NCBI GenBank assembly: GCA_015661135.1
Contig: JACVXW010000109.1
Span: 1-9,791, forward strand
DNA length: 9,791 nucleotides
Reading direction: 5' to 3'
From: Chloroflexota bacterium
GTDB taxonomy: Bacteria > Chloroflexota > Limnocylindria > Limnocylindrales > CSP1-4
The translations under genes were made by a program, and so were the position numbers. Positions 1 through 9,361 of the stretch are shown in pieces. The notes under the pieces were generated by a model. It saw nothing but the letters and a program-made list of their open reading frames with translations. It was not told where the DNA came from and ran no database searches. Numbering within the stretch: position 1 is the stretch's first letter; the number at the start of each line of letters is the position of its first letter.

Positions 1-47
1 AAACGAACTGATGAGGCGAGTTACTGAACCGCGGACGTGACCTCTCT
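1..47. other. Sequence beyond the oxidase stop codon
   Basis: Forty-seven bases downstream of the oxidase gene. No hairpin, T-run or gene start is visible, so the transcription unit may continue beyond the window. Confidence 0.5.
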
Positions 48-1160
48 CTACTGGGCATCCTCGTACTTGACGACCGCTCGACGCGTCACGAGCTCACGGC
101 GGATGTCGGCGATGGATCCGCAACCGAGGAGTGGCAAGGCAATCTCCAGTTCCTCGCGCAGGATCGCGATCGCACGTTCCACGCCCGCCTCGCCGCCCGC
201 GGCGAGGGCCCAGCAGAACGGGCGGCCAACGAGGACGCCAGTCGCGCCGAGAGCTAGCGCAATAACCACGTCAAGGCCACGGCGGATCCCGCCGTCAACC
301 CAGACCTCGGTCCGTCCGCCCACGGCGGCCACCACGCCCTCGAGCGCGTCCGCTGTCGCAAGCGAGCGGTCCAGCTGACGCGCCCCGTGGTTGCTGACGA
401 TGATCCCGTCCACGCCGTGCTCCACGGCGAGACGCGCGTCGTCGGGTGCCACGATCCCCTTGAGCACGAGCGGGAGGGCGCTCCACGATCGGATCGTCGC
501 GAGGTTCGCCCAGGTGAGCCCGATCGACCGCTGGTCTTCCAGCCCGGCATAGCGGCCCCGATCCGCGCCGCCCTTTTTCGACCCCTCCACGTTCGGCATC
601 CTCGGCAACCGGAACCCGCTCCGTCGGTCGCGCTCGCGGTAGCCGAGGACGGGCAGGTCCACGGTCAAGACGATCGCCCGGTAGCCGGCTGCCTCGGCCC
701 GCTCGACGAGCGAGCGCGTGTAGCCGAGGTCGCGGACGAGGTACAGCTGGAACAGCCGATCGGCGTCCGGCGAGGCCTCCGCCACCGCCTCGATGGTCAT
801 GGACGCCGAGGTCGACAGAACGATCGGGATTCCGGCGGCCGCGGCCGCCCGCGCCATTGCACCCTCGGCATCGGGGTGGGCCATCGCCTGGGCCGCCATC
901 GGCGCGATCGCGATCGGCAGGGCGCGCGATCGTCCGAGGAACGAACCGGAGACGTCCACCGCCGGGATCTCGGTGAGGACCCGGTAGACGAACCGGAACT
1001 CCCGCCACGCGGCGTCGTTCTCGGCCAGGGTGATCTCGTCCCAGGACCCGCCGGCCACATAGTCGAAGTTCGGGCCGGTCATCCGCGCCCGTGCCGGCAC
1101 CTCGAATTCGCGCAGGTTGGCGATCGAGGCGAGTTCCTCTGGGCCGAGAAGGGCCGGCAC
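48..1160 (-). CDS. FMN-dependent alpha-hydroxy-acid oxidizing protein (lactate/glycolate oxidase family)
   Basis: Predicted soluble FMN enzyme of 370 residues that oxidises a 2-hydroxy acid to the 2-oxo acid; the substrate (lactate, glycolate, mandelate or other) cannot be told from sequence. The family's TIM-barrel active-site residues are visible: Tyr34 (YVAGG), Tyr140 (FQLYLVRD), Asp168 (LTVDLP), Lys234 (LVLKG), catalytic His258 and Arg261 (SNHGARQLD). The FMN-phosphate segments are DGGIRRG (289-295) and VGRPF (311-315). The length is normal for the family. A longer frame runs upstream to 1373, but it would lie over the PIN toxin gene and adds residues unlike the family. The GTG at 1160 leaves the usual ~33 residues before the active-site Tyr, and its G is also the last base of the vapC stop (TAGTG), so translational coupling is likely. 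No terminator is visible in the 47 bases after the stop. Confidence 0.93.
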   Translation of the reverse strand: MPALLGPEELASIANLREFEVPARARMTGPNFDYVAGGSWDEITLAENDAAWREFRFVYRVLTEIPAVDVSGSFLGRSRALPIAIAPMAAQAMAHPDAEGAMARAAAAAGIPIVLSTSASMTIEAVAEASPDADRLFQLYLVRDLGYTRSLVERAEAAGYRAIVLTVDLPVLGYRERDRRSGFRLPRMPNVEGSKKGGADRGRYAGLEDQRSIGLTWANLATIRSWSALPLVLKGIVAPDDARLAVEHGVDGIIVSNHGARQLDRSLATADALEGVVAAVGGRTEVWVDGGIRRGLDVVIALALGATGVLVGRPFCWALAAGGEAGVERAIAILREELEIALPLLGCGSIADIRRELVTRRAVVKYEDAQ

Positions 1161-1588
1161 TATGGACTCGGCCGCGCAGTCCGCAACCCGGGAAAACGGC
1201 CAAAGTCCCGGTCGAACGTGACAACGGTCGCTCGATGCTCCGACGCCAGCGCCGCGAGATGGGCGTCGTTCACGAGGTTGCCTGCTGTGCCGACCCCCGA
1301 CAACAGTCCCGCGATAAGGTCGGCATGGCGTGCCGTCGGCTCGACCACGATAGCGGCCGGCGCTGCCAACCACGTACGAACCTGATCGGTCGCTTCCTCG
1401 ACCGACATCGGGTCAGCGAGCACCGCCGGGTTCGTGGCGACACGGAGAAACGCCAGGAGCACGATCCAGGCGAACCCGACCGACTCGTTCCCCGCCAGGG
1501 CATCGTCCAGCCACCGGCGGCAGACGGCGTGTGCTGGCGCGTCCTCATTGACCGCGTAGATGAGGACGTTGGCGTCGACAAGCTGCAA
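1160..1588 (-). CDS. vapC: VapC-type PIN-domain ribonuclease toxin
   Basis: Predicted 142-residue toxin of a type II toxin-antitoxin pair; PIN domains are Mg-dependent endoribonucleases that cut RNA, often tRNA. PIN landmarks are Asp5 in VDANVLIYAV near the N-terminus, Asp108 in GNLVNDAHLAALA, and Asp126/Asp128 in TFDRDFGRFPGL. The pattern AWIVLLAFLRVATNP (40-54) is typical of the subgroup widespread in mycobacteria and other high-GC bacteria. The Glu many PIN proteins carry in this middle helix is not seen. I chose the TTG at 1588 because it gives MQLVDANV, the usual PIN opening, 7 bases after the vapB stop. An ATG at 1633 is possible but overlaps vapB and adds a Ser/Arg-rich leader. The gene lies directly behind vapB and overlaps the oxidase start by one base. 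The family call is firm; the start is less so. Confidence 0.9.
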   Translation of the reverse strand: MQLVDANVLIYAVNEDAPAHAVCRRWLDDALAGNESVGFAWIVLLAFLRVATNPAVLADPMSVEEATDQVRTWLAAPAAIVVEPTARHADLIAGLLSGVGTAGNLVNDAHLAALASEHRATVVTFDRDFGRFPGLRTARPSP

Positions 1589-1595
1589 CGACCGC

Positions 1596-1850
1596 CTACT
1601 TTCCGAGCGCGAGCTTCCGGACGATCTCCTCATCCTCCAGCTGGCCCGCGAGCTGGAGAGCCTTGTCGAGTGGCACCTTGGGGATGCCCATGTTCTTTGT
1701 CCGAGTGTAGGAGACGGTCTTGCGGACCCCTGTGCCTGCGCCGGTGCGGATCGCGGCGTTCAGAGCCTGCTTGAAGGTGAGCTTCCGCTCGCGCATCAGT
1801 CGACGGACGATCGCGTCGGTGTCCGGGTCAAGCGTGACGGTCGTTCTCAT
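1596..1850 (-). CDS. vapB: VapB-type ribbon-helix-helix antitoxin
   Basis: Predicted 84-residue antitoxin that neutralises the adjacent PIN toxin and represses its own promoter. Residues 1-45 (MRTTVTLDPDTDAIVRRLM, then LTFKQALNAAIR) form a typical ribbon-helix-helix DNA-binding module: the beta strand TTVTLD followed by two helices. The C-terminal part, ending DKALQLAGQLEDEEIVRKLALGK-like from residue ~62, matches the toxin-binding tail of this VapB type. The ATG at 1850 gives the canonical MRTTVTLD start. Another ATG at 1862 would add MMHG and lies inside the -10/operator region. There is no Shine-Dalgarno, but a TATGAT box ends 7 bases before 1850, which fits a leaderless transcript. The gene starts 39 bases after the pcrA stop and is followed after 7 bases by vapC. 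Confidence 0.9.
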   Translation of the reverse strand: MRTTVTLDPDTDAIVRRLMRERKLTFKQALNAAIRTGAGTGVRKTVSYTRTKNMGIPKVPLDKALQLAGQLEDEEIVRKLALGK

Positions 1851-1855
1851 GCCAT

Positions 1856-1889
1856 GCATCATAGCATCAGATCTTCCTGCATCACCGCA

Positions 1890-1894
<5 letters not shown>
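1856..1894 (-). promoter_or_regulatory. Tandem 8-base repeats NNTGATGC: probable VapB operator
   Basis: On the minus strand four 8-base units are seen: GCTGATGC (1894-1887), GGTGATGC (1886-1879), a 7-base gap AGGAAGA, then TCTGATGC (1871-1864) and TATGATGC (1863-1856). The core TGATGC is identical in all four. Ribbon-helix-helix repressors such as MetJ bind tandem 8-base boxes, so this arrangement fits two pairs of VapB dimers (inference). The first unit includes the pcrA stop codon and the last includes the vapB -10 box, so binding would block vapBC transcription. Confidence 0.7.
1858..1863 (-). promoter_or_regulatory. -10 box TATGAT of a likely leaderless vapB promoter
   Basis: TATGAT differs from the TATAAT consensus at one base. 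Seven bases separate it from the ATG at 1850, so transcription starting at the usual distance would begin at or next to the A of the start codon. No clear -35 hexamer is present 16-18 bases upstream. It lies inside the last TGATGC repeat unit. Confidence 0.55.
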
Positions 1895-4625
<2,731 letters not shown>

Positions 4626-4631
4626 CGCGCC

Positions 4632-4637
4632 ATTGTA
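4632..4637 (-). promoter_or_regulatory. -10 box TACAAT of a likely leaderless pcrA promoter
   Basis: TACAAT differs from TATAAT at one base and is followed by 6 bases (GGCGCG) and then the GTG start codon. A start site at the normal distance would fall on the GTG itself, which would explain the absence of a Shine-Dalgarno. No -35 hexamer resembling TTGACA is seen at 16-18 bases. Confidence 0.5.
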
Positions 4638-4739
4638 GGACCGGCCCCTTTGCCGGGGCTCACCTGGGGTCCATCGGGGATCCCGTGCCCGAGCGGCGTG
4701 CCGCGGCCGCGCTGCAGCGCCGGCGCAGGCGTCCTGGTC

Positions 4740-4891
4740 CTACTCGATCTGGTCGGCCGGGGGAACCTCGATCCTGGGGGCCTCGTCCCACTTCGACAAC
4801 GTCAGTGCCACCGTCAGATCACCGACATCGGCCGCCGTGAGTTTCAGGGTGAGGGTCACCGGGCGGAGCGCGTCCTTCTCAACGAGGACCC
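4740..4891 (-). pseudogene. Displaced C-terminal end of the lipoprotein gene (frameshift)
   Basis: After about position 4891 the reading that continues the upstream lipoprotein moves to another frame. That frame reads VLVEKDALRPVTLTLKL, then TAADVGDLTVALTLSKW, then DEAPRIEVPPADQIE, and stops at TAG (4740-4742). The alternating polar/hydrophobic strands and the SKWDEAPRIEVPPADQ ending are what the C-terminal sheet of LppX/LprG-like lipoproteins looks like. The segment has no start codon context of its own. Removing one G from the minus-strand GGG at 4889-4891 joins the two frames into a 220-residue protein (…CGSSKVLVEKD…). Either the gene carries a one-base insertion or the sequence has a homopolymer error. 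Confidence 0.75.
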
Positions 4892-5403
4892 TTGCTGCTC
4901 CCGCAGGCCGCATCGTCGAGCTTCTTCGGCGCGATCTCGGGCTTCTTGAGCCATTCCTCGAGCATCTTCAGGCTTTCGGCCAGGTTGCTGGTGTCGACGG
5001 GCACGCCGCTCGCGGCGGCGCTCCCCTTCTTGTACTTCTCACCGGTGAACGATGTCCGGGTGTAGCTGTCCTCGCCGACCACCACCACGTCCGCGGTCAG
5101 CCCGAGCATGGCCGGCACTGCGAGGTGCATCCGGATGTCACCGTTCTCGATATCCACGTCCGCGTCGAGCGTCGTGCCGCCAAGGGTCAGGTCGCTGGCC
5201 GTGCCGCTGCCGGTCAGATCGAGCGAAATCGTCCCGTCCACGGTCGCCTCGATGTGGAGCGACTTGGCCTTCCCGAGGGCCTCCACGGCCCTGGTCAGGA
5301 TCTCGGTCGGATCGGTCAGGGCCGGGGTCGCGCTGCCGCAGGCGCCGACGATCAGGGAGATGGCAACGAGGACGGCGGGGAGCGCAATGGCTCGGCGATG
5401 CAT
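4879..5403 (-). CDS. Secreted lipoprotein, LppX/LprG-like, C-terminus out of frame
   Basis: The open frame gives 174 residues. An N-terminal signal peptide (MHRR, hydrophobic 5-19) ends in a lipobox with Cys22 (IVGAC), so the product should be lipid-anchored outside the membrane. The mature part starts ALTDPTEILTRAVEALGKAKSLHIEATVDG and continues in alternating strands, including VVVVGEDSYTRTSFTGEKYKK. This resembles the half-barrel lipid-carrier fold of the LppX/LprAFG group; the assignment rests on pattern only. The frame closes at ACGSSKGPR, while the expected last strands continue in another frame to 4740, so this copy is truncated or missequenced. Start choice is secure: GGGAGG (5410-5415) stands 6 bases before the ATG. 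A longer frame from 5499 lacks this signal. The gene is probably monocistronic, with 114 bases between its true end and pcrA. Confidence 0.72.
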   Translation of the reverse strand: MHRRAIALPAVLVAISLIVGACGSATPALTDPTEILTRAVEALGKAKSLHIEATVDGTISLDLTGSGTASDLTLGGTTLDADVDIENGDIRMHLAVPAMLGLTADVVVVGEDSYTRTSFTGEKYKKGSAAASGVPVDTSNLAESLKMLEEWLKKPEIAPKKLDDAACGSSKGPR

Positions 5404-5409
5404 CGGATT

Positions 5410-5415
5410 CCTCCC
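5410..5415 (-). promoter_or_regulatory. Shine-Dalgarno GGGAGG of the lipoprotein gene
   Basis: Minus-strand GGGAGG followed by six bases (AATCCG) and ATG. It decides the start at 5403 over the longer frame opening at 5499. Confidence 0.8.
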
Positions 5416-5702
5416 GGCAGTGGCGACGTCGGACCCAGGTCCGTGGGGCAACCGTACCGCATCGCCCGATCCGCATCGCTCGCCCGTTCGACGCCCCATC
5501 GTGCGGCCCGGCCGACGGGACCCGTTGCCGTCAGCCGGCCCCGATTGCGCCGTCTACTCACCCCATGCGTGGTAGGCGCGCTCTTTCGGGCTCGGACGCC
5601 GCCGCCGGACCGTGACAGGCGCCAGCCCACGCTCAACAACAGATCCGCAAGCCGGTCAGGTTCGCCCGCAGCGCCGAAACCGGGGCGGTCGCCATGCCTA
5701 CC

Positions 5703-5717
5703 ACTCATGGCATGAGT
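5703..5717. repeat. Perfect 15-base palindrome ACTCATG-G-CATGAGT
   Basis: Two 7-base arms are exact reverse complements around a single central G. It stands alone in the gap about 300 bases upstream of the lipoprotein start and about 125 bases after the regulator stop codon. The size and symmetry are those of a homodimeric repressor site, but no protein can be assigned. Confidence 0.5.
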
Positions 5718-5839
5718 ATTCGACGCGATCGGCCCGTCGAACGGGACGCGACGCGACGCTGCAAGAGTCAAGGGTCGGGCGGCTTAGTGTCGTGAGCCAG
5801 AGCGGCCGGCCTGGAATCGTGACGCCAAGGAATGCTGAC

Positions 5840-8800
5840 TCAGAGGAGCCCCTGTCGATTGGCGGCGGCGGCGGCCTCGTATCTCGACAGGGAGCCGAGC
5901 TTTGCCATCGCGTTCGAGACGTGGACGCTGGCGGTCTTCTCGCTCACGAACAGTCGATCCCCGATCTCGCGATTCGTGTGGCCTTCCGCAACCAGGCGGA
6001 GGACATCCCGCTCGCGGTTTGTGAGGCGCACCTCCCTCGTGTCGGTCACCGATGGAGGGGGCGTCGTTGGATCGAGTCGGAGTCGCGATGCGATCGCGAG
6101 CTCCTCAATCTGCACCCGAAGAGGAATCGCGCCGATTCGCAAGACGGTCGTGTGTGCGGCCCGGAGGGTCGCTTCCGCCGTAGGACGGTCCCCACCCGTG
6201 AGAAGCAGTGCCTCGGCGAAACGGAGTCGGGCCTGTGCGGCCTGGAACGGATGAGACAGGCCCAGCCATCGATCGGCGGCAGCCTCCCAGGCCGCCGGAT
6301 CAGGGGCCCCTCCTGCCCGAGAAGTCTCGGCCTCCGCGGTCGCGAGGATCGCCTCGAAGCGCGAGCCTCCACCGCCGTCCGCGGAGTACCGCCTCTCAAG
6401 GGAGCGGAGCGTGGAAAGCCAACTCTCCGCGTTCGCCTCAAGCCTCCAGGGGTCGCCCGATCTGCGGCGGCGACGAGCGAGAACGATCCCGTCCGCGCAG
6501 GCTTCGATGCCAAGCCCAAGGAGGGCCCATGCGTCGGCGGCGCCCTCACGATCATCGAGACCTACCACAACCGGGTCGGCCGTCGACCCGATGTCCTGGT
6601 GTCGAGCCTCTGCTCGCACGAGATCCATGCGCGCCACGACCGTGAAGGCATTCTCGTAGTCGGTGGGCGTGGTCGAGTCAAGCGAGTCCAGAAGTCGATG
6701 CGCCTCGTTTAGCCGGCCCTGGGCGACCGCGACGCGAGCCATCGTCGTCGCGGTCCAACGGATGTCGTGATGGATGGCCCCGCGGGTCAGGGCCGGTCCC
6801 GCAACAACCTCGGTCTCGTCGTAGCGGCCAAGCTCGAAGAGCGCGTCCACGATGCATGATCGGAACATCCATCCGAAGCGCGCCTCCCAGCCGTACCGCG
6901 TCGCGAGCTCGAGACCAAACCTTGCGAAGCGCTCCGCATCGTCGAAACGGCCGATCGTCAGGGCTGCGATGCTCCGATCCACCTCCGACGGGATGCGCTC
7001 GAATGGCAATCCGTCATACGTACCAGCCTCGCTCGTCCGATCCAGCAAGTCCCCTGCCCGTGCCGCCTGACCGAGGTCGGCGAAAGCGTGCGCGAGCACG
7101 CTCGCCGCGGCGGACCACGAGGTGTGATCATCGATCTCGTCGGCAACGCTCATTGCCGTCTCGAGCAGGCGCGCGGACTCGTGGAGTCGCCCAGTTCCCA
7201 AGCGCTGGGCGCCAAGGATCCTCGTGACCTGCGACTTCAACCTGGTCGGCGCCCCCGACCCGCCAAGCTCGAACGCACGCTCGGCGGCGGCCACGCTCAC
7301 CTCGAAGGCGCGCGACTCCCACGCGTACCACTGCAGGTCGGCCAGGACCGAAGCCCGGCGTTCGCGACCGCCAGCGTCGTCGAACTCGGCAAGCGCATCC
7401 TGGGTGAGAGCAGTCGCCTGTTCGGGGCGGTTCGCGGCCGATGCCATCTGACCCGCGAGGGCGAGGAGGTCCGCGTGACCGATGCCGGCGCGATCGCTCG
7501 GAGCGTCCACGCGCGACCAGAGCTCGAGCGCTCGCTCGGCATGCACGAAGGCCTCACGGTAGGCGACGACATCGATGAAGGCCCGGAGCGCCATGACCGA
7601 ACCGGACAGGGCGTGGGGCAGGTCGTGGGCCTCATAGGCATGCAAGGCGAAGTCGGCGAGCGTCGATGGCTCTGGCCTCAGCTGGGCACGAATCGTCTCG
7701 GAGAGGTGATCTGCGACGCGGGCGTGCATCGCGACCCGCTCTGCCGGCAGGAGCGAGTCATAGGCCGCCTCGCGCAGGAGGGCGTGGCGAAACGTGTAGG
7801 CCGGGCCGTCGCCGCCGCCCGTCGGCACGAGGATCCGCGCATCGATGGCCTCACGCAGGGATCCGATCAACGCATTCTCATCCATGTCGACGATGGCGGC
7901 GAGGCGGTCGTGGGGGATGCGCCCGCGGATCACGGCAGCGGCCCGCACGAGCGCAAGCGACGCGGGCGACAGGGTCGCCAGACGCAAGCCGAGGATGTCG
8001 CGAAGCGTGGACGGAAGGCGAGACGCGCTGTCAGCCGATCCCGCGACGAGCTCCTCGACATAGAACGGCAGGCCGTCGGATCGGAGCAGCAGAGCGTCTA
8101 CGAGTGTCGGCGAAGGTTGCTCACCAAGGATGCCCAGGAGTTGCTCGGCGAGCTCGTCACGGTCGAAGGGCCGCAGTTCGAGGCGTTCCACGCGGTCCGC
8201 CCGTTCCAGCTCACTTAGTAGCGGCAGGAGCGGGTGCCGCCGATGGAGATCGTCGCTGCGGTACGTCGCGACGATGAGAAGTCGTTCGTCCCGAAGGTTC
8301 CGAAGCAGGAACCTGATCAGATCGCGCGTGGAGCCATCGGCCCAGTGGATGTCCTCGAGCACGAGGACCAGCGGCCGGTCCGCGGCCAGCCTGCCGAGGA
8401 CGCCGATGACGGCATCGAACAGCCGAGCGAGTCCGGCGGCCGCGTCGCGCTGGTCTGCACGAGGGACGACGACGGCTGCCGGGTGGAGGTCCGGGACGAG
8501 CCCGCCGAGCACGTCCGCCGACGGTCCGAAGGCGGCCTGACTCGCAGCCGGATCCAGATGGCGGGCGGCCGCCCGGAGCGCCTCGACGAATGGGGCGTAG
8601 GGCAGGCCACCCTCTCCGAGGTCGAGACAGCCCCCTGCGATCGTGGTGGAGTTGGTCGCCTCCACGCGCCGACTGAACTCGGCGACGAGACGGGTCTTCC
8701 CGACACCGGCGTCGCCGGCGACCAGGACGAGCGACGGATGCCCATCAACGGCTCGAGCGAACGCCTCCTGAAGACGATCGACCTCAGCCTGGCGCCCGAC

Positions 8801-8884
8801 GAAGACCCGGCTGCTGCCCCGGCGAGTCACGCCACCGATCATGCGGGCATCACGACCGACCGGCAATACCCGGGACGAAGTCAC
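5840..8884 (-). CDS. LAL-type LuxR-family transcriptional regulator (ATPase, helical repeats, GerE HTH)
   Basis: Predicted 1014-residue cytoplasmic signal-transduction ATPase and DNA-binding regulator of the MalT/LAL kind. An AAA/NACHT-like ATPase comes first: FVGRQAEVDRL (28-38), Walker A GDAGVGKT (57-64), Walker B VLVLEDIHWAD (173-183), ATYRSDDL (206-213) and RSDGLPFYVEELV (268-280). The stretch from roughly 300 to 930 is Ala/Leu/Arg-rich helical sequence with TPR-like periodicity, the usual ligand- or partner-sensing part. The last ~60 residues are a GerE helix-turn-helix: LTNRERDVLRLVAEGHTNREI followed by SEKTASVHVSNAMAKLGS. The inducer and targets are unknown. The GTG at 8884 overlaps the stop of a small upstream ORF (GTGA); an internal ATG at 8842 is the alternative start. 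Neither has a strong ribosome-binding site, which favours coupling. The domain call is firm. Confidence 0.92.
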   Translation of the reverse strand: MTSSRVLPVGRDARMIGGVTRRGSSRVFVGRQAEVDRLQEAFARAVDGHPSLVLVAGDAGVGKTRLVAEFSRRVEATNSTTIAGGCLDLGEGGLPYAPFVEALRAAARHLDPAASQAAFGPSADVLGGLVPDLHPAAVVVPRADQRDAAAGLARLFDAVIGVLGRLAADRPLVLVLEDIHWADGSTRDLIRFLLRNLRDERLLIVATYRSDDLHRRHPLLPLLSELERADRVERLELRPFDRDELAEQLLGILGEQPSPTLVDALLLRSDGLPFYVEELVAGSADSASRLPSTLRDILGLRLATLSPASLALVRAAAVIRGRIPHDRLAAIVDMDENALIGSLREAIDARILVPTGGGDGPAYTFRHALLREAAYDSLLPAERVAMHARVADHLSETIRAQLRPEPSTLADFALHAYEAHDLPHALSGSVMALRAFIDVVAYREAFVHAERALELWSRVDAPSDRAGIGHADLLALAGQMASAANRPEQATALTQDALAEFDDAGGRERRASVLADLQWYAWESRAFEVSVAAAERAFELGGSGAPTRLKSQVTRILGAQRLGTGRLHESARLLETAMSVADEIDDHTSWSAAASVLAHAFADLGQAARAGDLLDRTSEAGTYDGLPFERIPSEVDRSIAALTIGRFDDAERFARFGLELATRYGWEARFGWMFRSCIVDALFELGRYDETEVVAGPALTRGAIHHDIRWTATTMARVAVAQGRLNEAHRLLDSLDSTTPTDYENAFTVVARMDLVRAEARHQDIGSTADPVVVGLDDREGAADAWALLGLGIEACADGIVLARRRRRSGDPWRLEANAESWLSTLRSLERRYSADGGGGSRFEAILATAEAETSRAGGAPDPAAWEAAADRWLGLSHPFQAAQARLRFAEALLLTGGDRPTAEATLRAAHTTVLRIGAIPLRVQIEELAIASRLRLDPTTPPPSVTDTREVRLTNRERDVLRLVAEGHTNREIGDRLFVSEKTASVHVSNAMAKLGSLSRYEAAAAANRQGLL

Positions 8885-9063
8885 TCGTGCCGGACGATCA
8901 ACCGAAGGAGCTGCGCGAATCCTGCCCGGCGCGTGGGCTCGGCTGCCTGGATCGGTGAAGCATCGGATCGAGCGTGCATCCGGCGCCAGTCGTCGGCACG
9001 TCGCCAGTCATCCTCGCGCCGGCTCGCGTGAATCAAGAGGATCATTCGTGCGGTGTCGTTCAT
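8881..9063 (-). CDS. Small Arg-rich hypothetical protein translationally coupled to the LuxR-family regulator
   Basis: A 60-residue frame starting MNDTARMILLIHASRRE and ending LLRLIVRHE; I do not recognise a family. About a fifth of the residues are Arg, and a short internal repeat (DDWRR twice, separated by one Ala) is visible. It has no signal peptide or membrane segment. Three facts support a real gene: GGGAG six bases before the ATG, a stop codon that overlaps the regulator's GTG by four bases (GTGA), and mostly G or C at third codon positions (about three quarters by my count). Against it are the short length, the odd composition and the lack of a family. It could act as a leader that sets translation of the regulator, or be a partner protein; both are inference. 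Confidence 0.45.
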   Translation of the reverse strand: MNDTARMILLIHASRREDDWRRADDWRRMHARSDASPIQAAEPTRRAGFAQLLRLIVRHE

Positions 9064-9069
9064 CGTCGT

Positions 9070-9074
9070 CTCCC
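9070..9074 (-). promoter_or_regulatory. Shine-Dalgarno GGGAG of the small upstream ORF
   Basis: Minus-strand GGGAG followed by ACGACG and ATG (9061-9063). It is the only good ribosome-binding site near the start of the regulator unit. Confidence 0.55.
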
Positions 9075-9308
9075 ATCTGGGTCGATACCGTTCGATGGGG
9101 TGACGATGGGACTAAGTGGTCGCCATCTGGAATCGGGAGGAACCTTAGACGAGGGCATGGCCGGCCTGGTGGACATGGCGCTTCAGTCCGTTGTTCCGCT
9201 GCGCCGTGAGGGCATCGGCACGGTGACGCTGTCGCGGCGTCGGCCGGATCCAGGCTCGAGGCGCGTGTCGTCCGCCGACGAGCCGTGACCGGCGCTACTG
9301 GAATCACA

Positions 9309-9334
9309 CGAGCCCGGCCTCACGGCCGGGCTCG
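9309..9334 (-). terminator. Strong hairpin downstream of groEL, probable terminator
   Basis: The plus strand reads CGAGCCCGGCC-TCAC-GGCCGGGCTCG, a perfect 11-base-pair stem with a 4-base loop, 27 bases beyond the groEL stop. On the minus strand only a weak T-containing stretch (TGTGATT) follows, so termination may be imperfect or assisted. Confidence 0.75.
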
Positions 9335-9361
9335 CTGCCTGTATGTGTTGAAGAGCCTGGA

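Larger units (their letters stand above)
5404..5839. other. 436-base intergenic region between the LuxR-family regulator and the lipoprotein gene
   Basis: No convincing gene, tRNA or terminator with a T-run was found. It holds the lipoprotein Shine-Dalgarno, a perfect 15-base palindrome (5703-5717), a small inverted repeat CCCGT-CGA-ACGGG (5733-5745) and three tandem GACGC units just after it (5745-5759 region). Open frames crossing it on either strand lack ribosome-binding sites and resemble GC-rich shadow frames. Confidence 0.6.
9064..9361. other. Intergenic region between groEL and the regulator unit
   Basis: About 300 bases containing the groEL terminator hairpin at the groEL end and presumably the promoter of the regulator unit. 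I could not find a convincing -10/-35 pair. The 8-mer CCATCTGG occurs twice on the plus strand (9073-9080 and 9123-9130, approximate), with no assigned role. Frames on either strand here look like chance openings. Confidence 0.5.

Noticed and set aside
1161..1373. Upstream extension of the oxidase to a 441-residue protein
   Set aside because: It runs across the PIN toxin gene in another frame, has a composition unlike the family, and the GTG at 1160 gives the normal N-terminal length.
4641..4656. Inverted repeat CCGGC-CCCTTT-GCCGG as a lipoprotein terminator
   Set aside because: Only a 5-base stem, no T-run on the minus strand, and it lies within the pcrA promoter spacer.
5352..5771. Minus-strand 139-codon frame in the intergenic gap, overlapping the lipoprotein start
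   Set aside because: No ribosome-binding site, no recognisable family, and it overlaps the well-supported lipoprotein signal peptide.
5404..5839. Possible tRNA or riboswitch in the gap
   Set aside because: No T-loop consensus, acceptor pairing or known aptamer core could be found by eye on either strand.
9106..9288. Plus-strand 60-codon frame beginning MGLSGRHLESGG between groEL and the regulator unit
   Set aside because: GGGG before the ATG is weak support, there is no family resemblance, and the composition looks like shadow sequence; left unannotated.
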